From: Symbiodinium natans
Taxonomy: Eukaryota; Sar; Dinophyceae; Suessiales; Symbiodiniaceae
DNA length: 64,000 nt
Direction: 5' to 3'
NCBI GenBank assembly: GCA_905221605.1
Contig: CAJNDS010002201.1
Location: 195,022 to 259,021 of the forward strand
Both the position numbers and the translations under genes were made by a program. Position 1 is the first letter of the stretch. Each line of letters starts with the position of its first letter. The notes beneath the pieces are model-generated. The model had not been told where the DNA came from. It ran no database searches and saw only the letters and a list, made by a program, of their open reading frames with translations. Below, piece by piece: positions 12,129 to 22,533 of the stretch.

Positions 12129-13376
12129 TCACTGCGAACCCTCATAGTTCCAGATCGTGCGCTCCACTTGCTCAAAAGCCTGTGCGAATGCATCTGGGCC
12201 GAAGCCGTAGGTTTCGTACCAATGCAGGAACATGCGAGAGGCATACTTCTTGCAAGCTCGAGCATGTAGGCCCCGCAACACCTGCGTGACTCTCCTCCAG
12301 TTTGTCAGCATGCTCGCTCGCGCCGCCGGTGCTGAGCGTAGAGACTGCGTGCCGCAGAGCACATCAAGTGCAAAAGGCTGCCAAGGCGCTGCGCCACCCA
12401 ATCGATCAAGCAGCTCGTCTTTCAAGACCGAGCTTGCGCCAAGCAGCTGCTTCGGCGCGCCGCGGACCACTGCTCGCGCAGCAATCACGTTACCAGAGTT
12501 GCGGGCACTTCGCGGAAGACGCAAAGCATCGATTGTGGGCTTCGGGCTCGTGGGCGGACCGAGTGATGGGAGCACTTCGCCGCTGAATGCCTGCACAATC
12601 TTATGACTTGGCAAGGGGACGATTGCAGACAGCACTTCGCTGAGGTCGGCCACCTGCGAAAATGGGCACAAATGAGGGACAATATCACGCACCAGAATAG
12701 AGTTCATGGAAGCTAATGAAGCCCCAGAAGTGTGATCTGCAGCTTTGCTGTCATCAGTAGATGAGGCAGAAGCAAGCAGCACATCATTCTCATACAGAAC
12801 CACTCCATCGGCCACTTCTTGCATGCAGGAGAGCGACAAAATCGCATTGTAGCTCTGCATTGGGTTCTCCCCACTGGAGATTGGCAAGATGGAGGTTGCG
12901 AGCAGCGATGCCTTGGGGTATGCGTCACGCAGTTCCTCTGCTAGCCGCGCTCCGAGACCGCTCCCGGTGCCTCCTCCCAAGGAATGTGCCAAGTATGTCC
13001 CCATATGTCGGCCGTGGCATGCTTCCACCTGCTGTCGAAATCGATCAACTGCCTTGGCCCAAAGAGGCTCCACGTCTCCATCCAAAGAGGAGGCATGTCC
13101 CAGGGAATCTCCAGAGTACCCCAAGGCGAAATTCCCCCCCCGACCGCTTTGGGTCATGACCGCACTCGCAGGATCAAAAGAGTATGTGCCGTTCACCTGA
13201 GACAGTACGCTTTCCACAACCTTTGGCTCTGCATCCACCAGGATTGCCCGAGGGCAAACCTCGCTTCGAGTTCTGAAAAACTCCGGCGAGCCAGGGCGCT
13301 CCTGCGCTAGCGCAGGCCACAGGGCTTCTCCAATCTGGCAACCGGCTTGCCCCACATGGAGGAAGACAGTCGACAT
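12129..13376 (-). CDS. delta-tubulin-like protein
   Basis: Single-exon 415-residue member of the tubulin superfamily, slightly shorter than typical delta-tubulin (about 450). It starts MSTVFLHVGQAGCQIG (nucleotide-binding loop 1), carries RAILVDAEPKV and the tubulin signature GGGTGSG at residues 134-140, then ENPMQSYNAILSLS and DGVVLYENDVLL, which match delta-tubulin better than alpha, beta or gamma. Delta-tubulin is a basal-body/centriole protein needed for triplet microtubules, which fits a flagellated alga. The C-terminal third is divergent and Ala-rich. The ATG at 13376 and the TGA at 12129-12131 are clear; no intron is required. Epsilon- or zeta-tubulin remains a less likely alternative. 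Confidence 0.75.
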   Translation of the reverse strand: MSTVFLHVGQAGCQIGEALWPALAQERPGSPEFFRTRSEVCPRAILVDAEPKVVESVLSQVNGTYSFDPASAVMTQSGRGGNFALGYSGDSLGHASSLDGDVEPLWAKAVDRFRQQVEACHGRHMGTYLAHSLGGGTGSGLGARLAEELRDAYPKASLLATSILPISSGENPMQSYNAILSLSCMQEVADGVVLYENDVLLASASSTDDSKAADHTSGASLASMNSILVRDIVPHLCPFSQVADLSEVLSAIVPLPSHKIVQAFSGEVLPSLGPPTSPKPTIDALRLPRSARNSGNVIAARAVVRGAPKQLLGASSVLKDELLDRLGGAAPWQPFALDVLCGTQSLRSAPAARASMLTNWRRVTQVLRGLHARACKKYASRMFLHWYETYGFGPDAFAQAFEQVERTIWNYEGSQ

Positions 13377-13699
13377 CCATCTGAGTTCTCACTCGCTCTT
13401 CTTTCTCCTGTCTTGCAGAAAGGCTAGATCTAAGGGTGTCTGAGTGCTTTGATAGGTGATAGCTTGATGGCAGCTGTAGTGTCAATGGTATAACAACCAT
13501 GCTACTCCCCAACGTGCTGTTCTGCTGGGAGATGAGCATATGTGGGAAATTTAAGCAACTACCGATGCCCTCTTGCCCTTGCCCTTGCAATCGGGTGCTA
13601 GTGGCTGAGCCCAGGTACAAGCCTGCTACAAGTAGTGCAGATCTTGTCAGCAAGAACGAACCGAGGCGCTCGTGTCACCACATTCCCAACCAGAAATAG

Positions 13700-13909
13700 G
13701 ACTCAGAAAGAAGTCGTCAAGCACCACCACTTTGACGTTGGCAGCAAGTCGGTCCTTGTTTCGAAGCTTGAAGATGTAAGCACCTACGAAGAATACAAGC
13801 CTTCGAGTTTCTTTATGTGCTGTGGTGCAAAGTCCTTCTCTGCAAACTCCGACAGGTACATTCCTCGGTGCATCTCTCGCGGATGCACTGGACCATTCAT
13901 TCTTCACCC
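13700..13909 (+). CDS. possible plus-strand exon, unknown product
   Basis: After a candidate acceptor AATAG|G the plus strand is open and reads QKEVVKHHHFDVGSKSVLVS, YEEYKPSSFFMCCGAKSF and SDRYIPRCISRGC, then meets a good donor GTAAGTCG at 13910. The minus strand of the same interval is also open (RRLVFFVGAYIFKLRNKD), and every named gene here is on the minus strand, so the strand is not certain. No family recognised. Confidence 0.28.
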
Positions 13910-15835
13910 AGTAAGTCGTGCAGACATGGCAAAGAACGCATAAGGACTCTTGAAACATTGCTCAGATTCTGCATTGAGCACTGAGCTCTCTGCGTATGGC
14001 TGCTAGTCTGTGCACAGCGTGCCGCTCTGGGAGCAATAGACCGGTGACGCCGTCAAAGGCAAAAGGCCTGGCCCGATTCTATGCTAGCACTTGCATGCAG
14101 AATGCATTTTGCTATCGTTTATCCTTCTCAGGATGGAGGATCAAAGCCAGAGACGTGGGAGGGACTCCTTGGCGGGGATTTTGGGTGGGGCCGAGCCCAC
14201 CACATGTTTTACCAGCAATAATGCCGCCACAGGGCTGCTTCACATATCTCGAAGCTAAGGGTAGCTTGCCACACGTGTGACTGCGCAGGCAGCACGTGCA
14301 AAACAGCCTAGTTCGCAATGGCCTGTGGCCTTTGCTTGCTCTTTGGCACGTCTCAAACCACGACCCGAGCCTGCCCAGGGACTGGGCCAGCTCTTCCTCG
14401 AGCACCTGCAGGGAGGAGCTCCAGCGTGCTTAGTTGGTCAGGCAATCTGCCAGATTGGTCAACTTCAGATTGGCAGGAAGCACCTTGCGTTTCCCTGCAT
14501 GTTGCTTCTTCCGCCAGCTGGATGAAAGTACCACGTGGCACTGGCTGCCGGCCTCCTGCAGGTGCGAGGAAGGTTTGGCAGAAGTGCTAGCAGTCGGCCA
14601 TGAGGTTGAGTCAGGACCCGATGACCCGATGCACCCACGTCTTGCAAGCCCGCTTTCAAGCTGCAGGCGAGGTGAGATCCTGGATGAGGAGCGCAAGGCG
14701 TCCGAGCAATACCTGCGCGCAGGACAGATGTCTAGTGGCATCGCGGGCAGTGCCGAGTGGCAGTTGCATACTCGCAGTGGTAGTTTGGGGAGCACAAGGT
14801 CTCGAAAGCATGAGCCTAATTCGTAATTCGTTTCGTGCGACTTCTTCCGATGGTCGCGCCTTGGAGAGGTGATCCTGGCTCGCCTCACAAAGCAAACTGG
14901 AGGCTTCTACGCTGTACAGAGCATACAACATCCACCACCTCCTGTGAATACCCTGTTTTTCTCAGCCAATCGCCAACGCTTCGTACGTGATGCCCCCGGC
15001 GTGATCCGCCGAGTGGGAAGCTAGGGCACAGATTCGCCGTGCGGTTTCAGCATCTCGACCTCAGGCATTGGCTTTAGAGACAAGCAGCTGGATTCGCCTT
15101 GCTTTGTCTAAGATGGTGACCTCTGGGGTGAGCAAATCTCGCATCCGTTCCAACATGTAGAGAACTCTGCACATAGAGCCATGTACAATTTGCACTGAAG
15201 AAGCTATCCTCCCCATGCTAGAAGGTGTGTAAAAACATGTCCAATACATCCAGTATGACTGACGGCCCCGAAGCATCTTCTGACACAAGTCCGACTGTTG
15301 TACAGTCCTGAAGGAGGCAGCGACGCTGTCAGAAAAGCTTTAATTCAGCTTCAAACAACGCAATGTAAAGACTCTTATTCGGACGCGAAAGCTTTGCACA
15401 GAGTTCAGGCTGCCAAAATTGGATTCTGAAAGCTGAGGCTTCGAGCTCAGTCCCGTGAATTTAACCACGGGTGAGCTCTTGGTTTTGTCGATGGCTGAGA
15501 TAAGGCCTTTATTTCCGTTTGACGAAACTTGGGGATCGTTTTCCACATTCCTTGTTTTGCCAAACGTATCGAAACCTGTAAACGCCTGGATTCCGAGAAT
15601 CGAAGCAGAAGATGTCAACTTTCAAGTTTACGGTCTGCAAACTCGTTTGCTACCTTCGCTGCTTGCACCAAACTTATGCCTTTATTCCGAATTGGCGAGA
15701 CTAGACCGTGGTTGAAAACAATATGTGCCGACAAGCTATCGAGATTCAACATGGTTCAACGTTTATTTCCGCTACAATCGCTACCATCATTTTCAGGAGA
15801 TTCAAGCTCGAATGGCCTACGTCTGTGCACACGAC
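13910..15835. other. no gene recognised
   Basis: Open frames are short and mutually overlapping on both strands. 15300-15790 is visibly more AT-rich than its surroundings and may be a transposon remnant, but I found no terminal repeat or coding motif to support that. Confidence 0.4.
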
Positions 15836-16243
15836 CTGCGTAGCCAGCTGCGCAAAGATCTCGCGCCAGGTTAAGCTCGTCCGTCTTGAGCAAAATTGGT
15901 GCGTTTCCTGTAGTGCAGCAAGAGAGACGTGGCAAGGACTGCACGTGCAGTCGGCCGCAACCATGTGATACAAGCTTCGGGTGCTCTGGGCTTCACAGCG
16001 CAACAAGACATGTCAACATCTTCGAAGAAAGCCAAGATGCCACTATCCTGGATGCCAACGTTCAAAACACCATCCTTAGATAGACGTTTTGTGCTGCAGG
16101 CTATGCATGCGCGCCAGTGCAATGTCCATCAAGACCAGTATCCACGTCCACAAAGAGAATAGTGTCCACTTGCTCGGGGCATCCACCGTTGTTGTCCGCT
16201 GGCGGTGCCATCCTCAGGACGAACCAGATGCTGGCCCCGACAA
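15836..16243 (-). CDS. exons of an unrecognised protein with one hydrophobic segment
   Basis: Minus-strand exons: about 16243-16131 (after acceptor TTCTCCAG; LQLLVGASIWFVLRMAPPAD, then CPEQVDTILFVDVDTGL), from 16074 downward (DGVLNVGIQDSGILAFFEDV) and 15907-15836 (NAPILLKTDELNLARDLCAA, bounded by CTACAG|G and G|GTCGTG). The first two join in frame if the 56-base intron 16075-16130 is read as CTT|GATGG...AAG|GATGG, giving VDVDTGLDGVLNVGIQDS. Upstream and downstream exons are not resolved and I cannot name the family. Confidence 0.45.
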
Positions 16244-19200
16244 GGAGCTGGAGAAGGGAAATTCAATGTGCAAGCCTTCTACAGTTTTTTGCGACAGTTG
16301 AGAAACCTTCAGTGCCATTGCCTGTAGTCCTTGCCCCCAATTTGGCTTATCAAATGCTTTGTTGGTTGTGGGTGAAAAAGTCTTGCGTGCGAAGGATAAA
16401 GAAACTGAAGCACAAGGAAGGAAGAGGCTCCAGGAAGGGGGGCAAGGGGAGGGGAAGCGGGGTGAAGGGGGCTGCACCTTTTGGGCTATGCGATGTCATG
16501 TAGTGGCATTTCCCAACTTCCATTCAATCGGACGTAGGTCGTTCGGAGACATTCAAAAGCTCGCACCTTGCGTTAAGCCCCGCAAATGGACTTGAAATTC
16601 CCTGAGGCCCTGTTTTCTCTTTTGGCTGCTTGCTTGGTTGCGTTGCCAGTTGCAAGCTCGCGTTGGTTTGCCCTAGCTGCGTTGCCGACGTGCAAACTCT
16701 GCTGCTAGGGGGGGAGGGCGGGGGGCACGTGTCCAGGGTCCCTCAGATTTGCTGCCGTTTCTGTAGTGATTCTCAAGGTGCCTTTAATTACGTACGCTGA
16801 CCTGACTTCTTCGTATGCTCCTCCAGTCCTCTCGTCATTCTCCTCTTGTACCTGTCCCACACAGCGTGATTGTGCCGCTTCTTGCTTCCCCAACTAGAGT
16901 GACATATCTCCTTCCTTCGCAAGCAAGACTTTTTCAACTCAACCACCAACAAAGCGCTGGGCAAGGTGGTTGCAAAGGGGGAGGCGGCCTCCCCCGCCCA
17001 CAACCAACCATGTTTTGTCCTCTTAGCTTCACAAACGTGTTTGAAGCCAACGCGCATCTAGTAAGGTGATGGCAAATGGGTGCGGCTGCGCCACCCCCCC
17101 CCGGAGGACAAAACCAGTCCAAATCCAAACCATATTTTGACAGGGCAGCCGGTTTCTTTTTCAACATATCTCCTTCACCACACTTCTCCTCTCTTCCCCT
17201 CCCCGCCCTCAGATACAGGACTAGTTCCGAGTTCGATCATGTCCCAAGTGCTGCTGTGGGTCAGAGCTGCAAGAGACACAACCTAAAGCTATCTCCCGCC
17301 ACGGCGGGTGTACATTTGAGCCGAAAGTCTGCCCGAGTCGGCTTGTGCCATGCAACTTCTTTCCCCCACCCGCAAGACTGTTCATGCTGAGGTTGTTGAG
17401 GCTGCTGCTGTGGCAGCTCTTCAAGGAGTCCCTGAACATCACTCCCTTGGGAAGGGCTCGGCTCCTGTTGTCACAAAGCTCAGCTCGCCTGTAAACCCTT
17501 CCATGCCCGCCTGGTGAACAGCTTGCAAACTCGATCTAGCCGAGCTCAGTATTCTGCATTGCTACTTGTCATCCTTCTACCTACTCTCCGGTTCCCTGAG
17601 TGCAACTTGATGCCATTCCTCTCCGTGCTCGGGGGATGCAGCAGAGTCAGGCTCGTGCAGGCCAGCTGCAGGTACCGGCTTGCCTGAGTTGCAGGTGGCG
17701 GCGAGCTTCTCCGAGCTGTTGTCGAAGGGAAGTCACAGTGTGTCCGTTCCTGTCTTTGCCAGCCTGCTTCGGCCAAGCCACCATCGTTGTCCTTCCGAGG
17801 CTCAGCAGCGCTTCCTTGATCTAACCTCGGCTGGCTGGCTGACTTCCCTCTGTTTGGATTCGGATGTTTTCGGTGGAAGCCACGAAGCCATCCGGCTCCA
17901 AGGAACACAGGCAGGAGACATTTCTCGCGCCCTCCACCGCTATGTGCATGCCCACTGCGTGCCGTGTGGCACAAGGCTCGTGCTAGCGGTCGGAGACGTA
18001 GCCGAGAGTGTCGCACCCGAAGCAGAGATGCTTATGCTTGGCATACTTTGGGAACTGCCAGCAGGCACCCAAACTCGACAACATTGTTACGCTAGGAAGC
18101 AGAGAGTGTGCAATCAATCGACCCTGATCAACTGCCTGGTGGATGGATTCGCTGGCAAGGTTGCACTTGCTTTGCTCTTGTTGCGAGATTCCTCAGGTCC
18201 AAGGCAACAACACTGTCAATGTTGTTCGGCTGGGTGAACACAGAGCACAAGCAAGTCCTTGCTGTTTGCACGCCTTTCCTTTGAGCTCTCTCCTTTGGAA
18301 CGGCTCCGTGACTTGGACGGCTTTGACTTCGAGCCCTGCGATGAGTGCATGCATCCCATCATACTGCATACGCACTCAGCACGGATTCCATGACTTTGAC
18401 ACGCCTTGGATCTGAAAGTGTCCAGCACCTCACCGATCTGCTTCCTGATGGGTTGGTGAGTGGCACTCTGTTGCTCGCGATGCCTGCACCACTTCATATC
18501 CTCTGTGGCAGTATGACGTGCTCTGCCGGTGGAAGGGCGGGTCTTGGCACAGTCCAGCTGGTGGTCGCCTGAGTTATAATGAAAGACATCGAAAGGATAG
18601 ATACAGCTAATGGCGACAGCAGCTGTGCAAAAGTCGTGCGCAAGAGCCGGCCAAGAAACGTTAAAGCGGTATGGTGGTTTCTCTGGCAGAATGTCTGGAT
18701 CAAGCGAGTTTTCTTCAAGCCTGTTCATCAGTAGCCCCAGCTTGGTCGCATAGATCGACCTCGGATTTTGAGAATTCTTCGGATGGAACAAAAACAGACT
18801 TGCATCAGAAAGGTGCGACTTCAAGCGCAAGCACACAAATACCTCGTTTGATCACAATTACGGCTTTGATGATTTGAGCAGATGTGCCTAGAGAATTCAG
18901 AATCCCGCGACATAAGCCGGCGGCGAAGTATCATTAGTTTCCTTGTTATCCTTGATCCTTGGGCATTAGCTACTACGAATATATTTCACATGCAACAGGT
19001 GCCTGGCAGTGGGCTGTGCTTGGGCATCCGAAAGCCCCGGCCCCTGCGCAAATAGGTGTTCCCGGCCGACTGGAGGACTCCCGCCCCTCGCCTCAAAGTT
19101 TCTTACAAGACTTTTTTAATGACTGCGGAATGTTGACGGCATGCAACGGATCTCTTCTGACCTCCGACCTCCGAGGCGAAAGTGGGGGGAGGGCCTGTGA

Positions 19201-20261
19201 AATGGCTGGTACGCCCAAGAGTGTTTCGGTGGAGGAGACCGCGATGTTTGCCCCCCACCGAAGAACCGTTCATGGTTCAAGCAACGAGATCGTGGCAGGG
19301 TGCCCATGATGCAACTGGAGGTGGCTTGACTCTTACAGGATATGATGGCTATGGGGCCGGGCGAGTCTGCAAGGGCAGGTGGATTGTGGCGAGATCGCAG
19401 AGATCTGTAGCAGCCGAGCTTGCATCACACGTGATTGGCAGTCAGGCCGTACCTCGCCTTGCAAGGGTCGCACGTCTGCCGTTGATAGAGAATGGGAATC
19501 TGGAACTTGCTTCGCCGCAGTTGGTGAACATGGGGGACCCTTATGCATCAACATACGTCAGAAACATGGGCAACAGCCCTTCTTTCTCTCTCGATTCTTC
19601 TTCATTCCTTCTCTTGTTCCTTTCTTCCGATTCACGGGCCTAGACCCCGCGCAGTCGCACACCAATGAGTTCAGGACTGTGCTAGCCGATTACTGGAAGC
19701 ATTCACCTCGAGAGCTCAAAGCAGCAGCCGCCCCAGCGTGCACTAGTATGCAGTAGTCATGCAGCAGCAAGATAGGAACCAGTGTGTAGTAGGGACTGCC
19801 GCCCAATGAAATCAATTGAGGGAGAGCAGCCACATCTCATCGAAGCGCGCCTCCATGTCTAGCGGCGCGGACCGGGCCTTGGACACCAAGCTGAAAAACA
19901 TGTGTCCGCATACTTCTTACTAGCCATGATCCCAAAGCCAGTGCAAGGATCGCTTCTTTCGGACTCTGAAGGGAGGATGTGAAAAGAAAAACGACTCAAG
20001 TAGCGACGAAGGAGGACTAAATGAGCAACTGAAGAACTCTCAAAACCTCGCGGAAGCAGTGCCTCGCAACTGTTAGAGACTAGATGAGAAGGGACAGTTG
20101 GGACATGTGGGGACATACTAGGACATATTGGGACATGTGGTTACTTGGAGCAAAAGATGTCCTGGCAGAGCTGAAGCGATAAAATTGGCTTGATTGCGGG
20201 AAAAGGGCCACTGTTCCGTCCAGTTAAGAAGCCTTCTGAACGTTAAGCCCGTTCAGCCGTA
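16244..20261. other. 4-kb interval without a firm gene
   Basis: Plus 17680-18237 (PELQVAASFSELLSKGSHSV, RLVLAVGDVAESVAPEAEML) and minus 18216-18836 (MNRLEENSLDPDILPEKPPY, then an Arg/Ser/Lys stretch) are the longest protein-like frames, but they lie on opposite strands and neither has a recognisable domain. G-rich tracts occur at 16436-16475 and 16708-16732. Confidence 0.4.
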
Positions 20262-20870
20262 CTACCGAAAACCTCTTGGAATGGCAGTCCGAGTAGCCAC
20301 ATGAGACTTTGGCATGTGCGTCAGCCAAGGGCGATCGTAAGCTGCACCGCTGCGCGCGTCGTTCACAACTGTCTCCTGGTACTTCGGCAGGCACTCCTTG
20401 GCTCGGAGATCGAGCGGCGCTTCTTCTGTAATTCAGACTTCTGGCCATTGCCCCACAACCAAGCTTCCTGGAAGATCTCACGCTTGAAATTCAAAGTCCA
20501 CGCAAGCACGTCGTCGTAGCCGGTTGACCAGCCTTGGACGCGTGAAGTGCTGTTTCTGGACACATGTCCGGAGGAATGTGCTATTACCTTCCGCAATGGC
20601 TACCAACGTCACATTGTGAAGCACGCACTGATAGAGACTCAGCTGGGAAGAGGCCAAACTCGGCAAATGCATGGCAAGTAGCTTCGCAATGGGCTTCGCA
20701 GCCAATTCGGAAAGTTGAACTTGCCTGTCAGACTATGGTGCGGCTAAGTTGCAGCGCGACCTCCCACCTTTTACCAATGCCTATACATGAGATGAGCTGG
20801 AAGCCTGTGTCTTGGTAGGCTGCACGCCGAATTTCAACAACCAGGTTAGAACTAGTTTTTGCGCCCCGGG
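20262..20870 (-). CDS. 3' exons of an unrecognised gene with very short introns
   Basis: Four minus-strand pieces read as one protein: about 20870-20744 (LVVEIRRAAYQDTGFQLISC, then GKRWEVALQL), 20724-20588 (SELAAKPIAKLLAMHLPS to NVTLVAIAEG), 20532-20468 (WSTGYDDVLAWTLNFKREIF) and 20423-20262 (EAPLDLRAKECLPKYQETVV to the TAG at 20262-20264). Frames close if introns of 55 bases (20533-20587, GT...AG) and 44 bases (20424-20467, flanked by GAAGC direct repeats) are removed; the first junction carries a CAACTT repeat. The WEVALQL stretch recalls a pentatricopeptide motif but is too short to call. A pseudogene with small insertions is the alternative. Confidence 0.45.
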
Positions 20871-20915
20871 TATAGCAAGCATGTTATTGTGCCCACACAA
20901 GTTGCAATGTAGCTT

Positions 20916-21022
20916 CCCAGATCTTCAAAAACCCCTTAATTAAGGTGTATACCCAATTTCATAATAAGGATCCTTAGGATAAATTAGGGCTATATTCCTT
21001 AAGGGGTTTTGGAAGATCTGGG
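20916..21022. mobile_element. 107-bp foldback (MITE-like) element
   Basis: Near-perfect inverted repeat: the left end CCCAGATCTTC-AAAAACCCCTTAA is matched by TTAAGGGGTTTT-GGAAGATCTGGG at the right end. The AT-rich middle includes the palindrome AAGGATCCTT. It has no coding capacity. Length and structure fit a non-autonomous terminal-inverted-repeat element. No target duplication longer than a possible TT is visible, so the transposon family is unknown. Confidence 0.75.
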
Positions 21023-21954
21023 TTCTCCAACCAGGGAACACATCTGCGCAGGCTCCAGCTCCAGAAGGGTGTTTCGGCTTTCGCGCGGTCTGAGCGGGAT
21101 GGGATCTGGCCGGCTCACGTGCCCATCTCTGTCGAACTCCTCAAGGCTGTGGCGGTTTAGTAGATCTGTACGTGAATAGACTCAAGGAGAGGCTGCCACT
21201 GGCTTTTTTCGGCTTAACAGAATGCGGCAGCCAAGTCATATGTTTGGAATGGAACCGCACCCGACCTGATTTCCATCATGACAAGGCCTTGTGGCACCGA
21301 CTAAGCCAAGCCGTCGCAGGCAAGTGGCTGCTGCAACGATATACGTTTCAAAGGTCTGGCAGTCCGGCGGTGTCAGAACATGCACACCTGAGAGCAGCAG
21401 GTTCTGTGGCTTGGGCCGTGCTTTCTGAGTTGCATGAGCCCAGGCACGACGAAATCCAGGACGGAGCTGCTTTGTCAGAAACGGTAGCACCGGATGCGTG
21501 GGAAGGCCGCACCAGCTTGCAACCTGGGAAGGGTAACCCCAAATTGCCGCTGCAATCGGAATGCGCGTGCTCTGGGAGCCTGCTTCCAAACTCGTCGTGG
21601 CAGTTTTGGTGCTCTGGCCGTCCGCTTTCATGTGGGAAACTGTCTCATGCTACCCTTGGGCAAATCCACGGTGTGTCGACTAGATATGCCGGTGAACACG
21701 CTGCAAATCAGAACGGGCACCCAACTACACCTAGTGCGCATTGAGAAAACGACTCACTTGCTCACTTGCCCTCGGGTTGGCAGACACAAGGACTACGGCG
21801 CACAGTTCAGGCTTTCGTCTGTACGGCCAGCCTTTCTGCCCATCTGAACTACATGAGCGATATACATTCCCTTGCTGCCTCGCGCAGCGACCTGGAGAAT
21901 CTCTCAAAAAGAATCCGGCCCTGCCTGACCTTCACAATGCATTCACTGTTGCGT
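21023..21954. other. no gene recognised; one long plus-strand frame
   Basis: The plus strand is open for 190 codons at 21172-21744 (LAFFGLTECGSQVICLEWNR, WHRLSQAVAGKWLLQRYTF), which looks protein-like but has no family I recognise. It runs opposite to the neighbouring genes. The last part is the 3' flank of atpE. Confidence 0.35.
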
Positions 21955-22533
21955 CTACTTCTTGGCCATGAACATAGCCGCCTGCAATCTGGCTGCTGCC
22001 TTCTTCACCTTCTGGGTTGCCTCGAGCTTCTGTGTCTTGGCCTCAGCCTTCTCGAGCAGCTCCGTGGCGCTTTCCATCTCTGACCTGGCCTCGTTCACGT
22101 CGATGTTGCCAGCCTCCTCGAAGTCGTTGCACAAAACAGACAGGGAGTTGGAGTCCACACTGGCGAAGCCACCCATGACCACGATGGGTGTCCACTTGCC
22201 ATCCTGCTTGTAGCGCAGCACGCCGACATCCAGGGCAGACATCATTGGAGCATGGTTAGCCAGAATGCCCAGCTGGCCGCTGGCACTGGGCAGGATCACC
22301 TCGGAGCAGGCCTCCATTACGGCGTCGCCCTCAGCTGACTGGACCTTGAGCCTGAGGCGGTCACCCTCAGCGACCACTTTCTCCTCAACGACCTCCGTGT
22401 CAGCCTCCGCCCGCATGGCCACGGGCGAGGAAGCTGTAGAAGGTCGGTAGCCAACGAAGCCCAGGCCCATTTGTCTGACCAGAAGGGTGCAGCTTGCGAG
22501 GGAGACCAGCAAGGCAAGCGTGGAGCGCGCCAT
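21955..22533 (-). CDS. plastid ATP synthase epsilon subunit, nuclear-encoded
   Basis: Single-exon 192-residue protein of the F-type ATP synthase epsilon (delta/epsilon) family, part of the central stalk of the plastid enzyme. The mature part has the family's beta-sandwich (LRLKVQSAEGDAVMEACSEV, LPSASGQLGILANHAPMMSA, VGVLRYKQDGKWTPIVVMGG, DSNSLSVLCNDFEEA) followed by the two-helix C-terminus rich in Ala, Glu and Lys. The first 20 residues (MARSTLALLVSLASCTLLVR) form a signal peptide, followed by a short transit-like stretch (GLGFVGYRPSTASS), the bipartite layout used for peridinin-plastid import. ATG at 22533 and TAG at 21955-21957 are clear. In land plants atpE is in the chloroplast genome; here it is nuclear. 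Confidence 0.9.
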   Translation of the reverse strand: MARSTLALLVSLASCTLLVRQMGLGFVGYRPSTASSPVAMRAEADTEVVEEKVVAEGDRLRLKVQSAEGDAVMEACSEVILPSASGQLGILANHAPMMSALDVGVLRYKQDGKWTPIVVMGGFASVDSNSLSVLCNDFEEAGNIDVNEARSEMESATELLEKAEAKTQKLEATQKVKKAAARLQAAMFMAKK

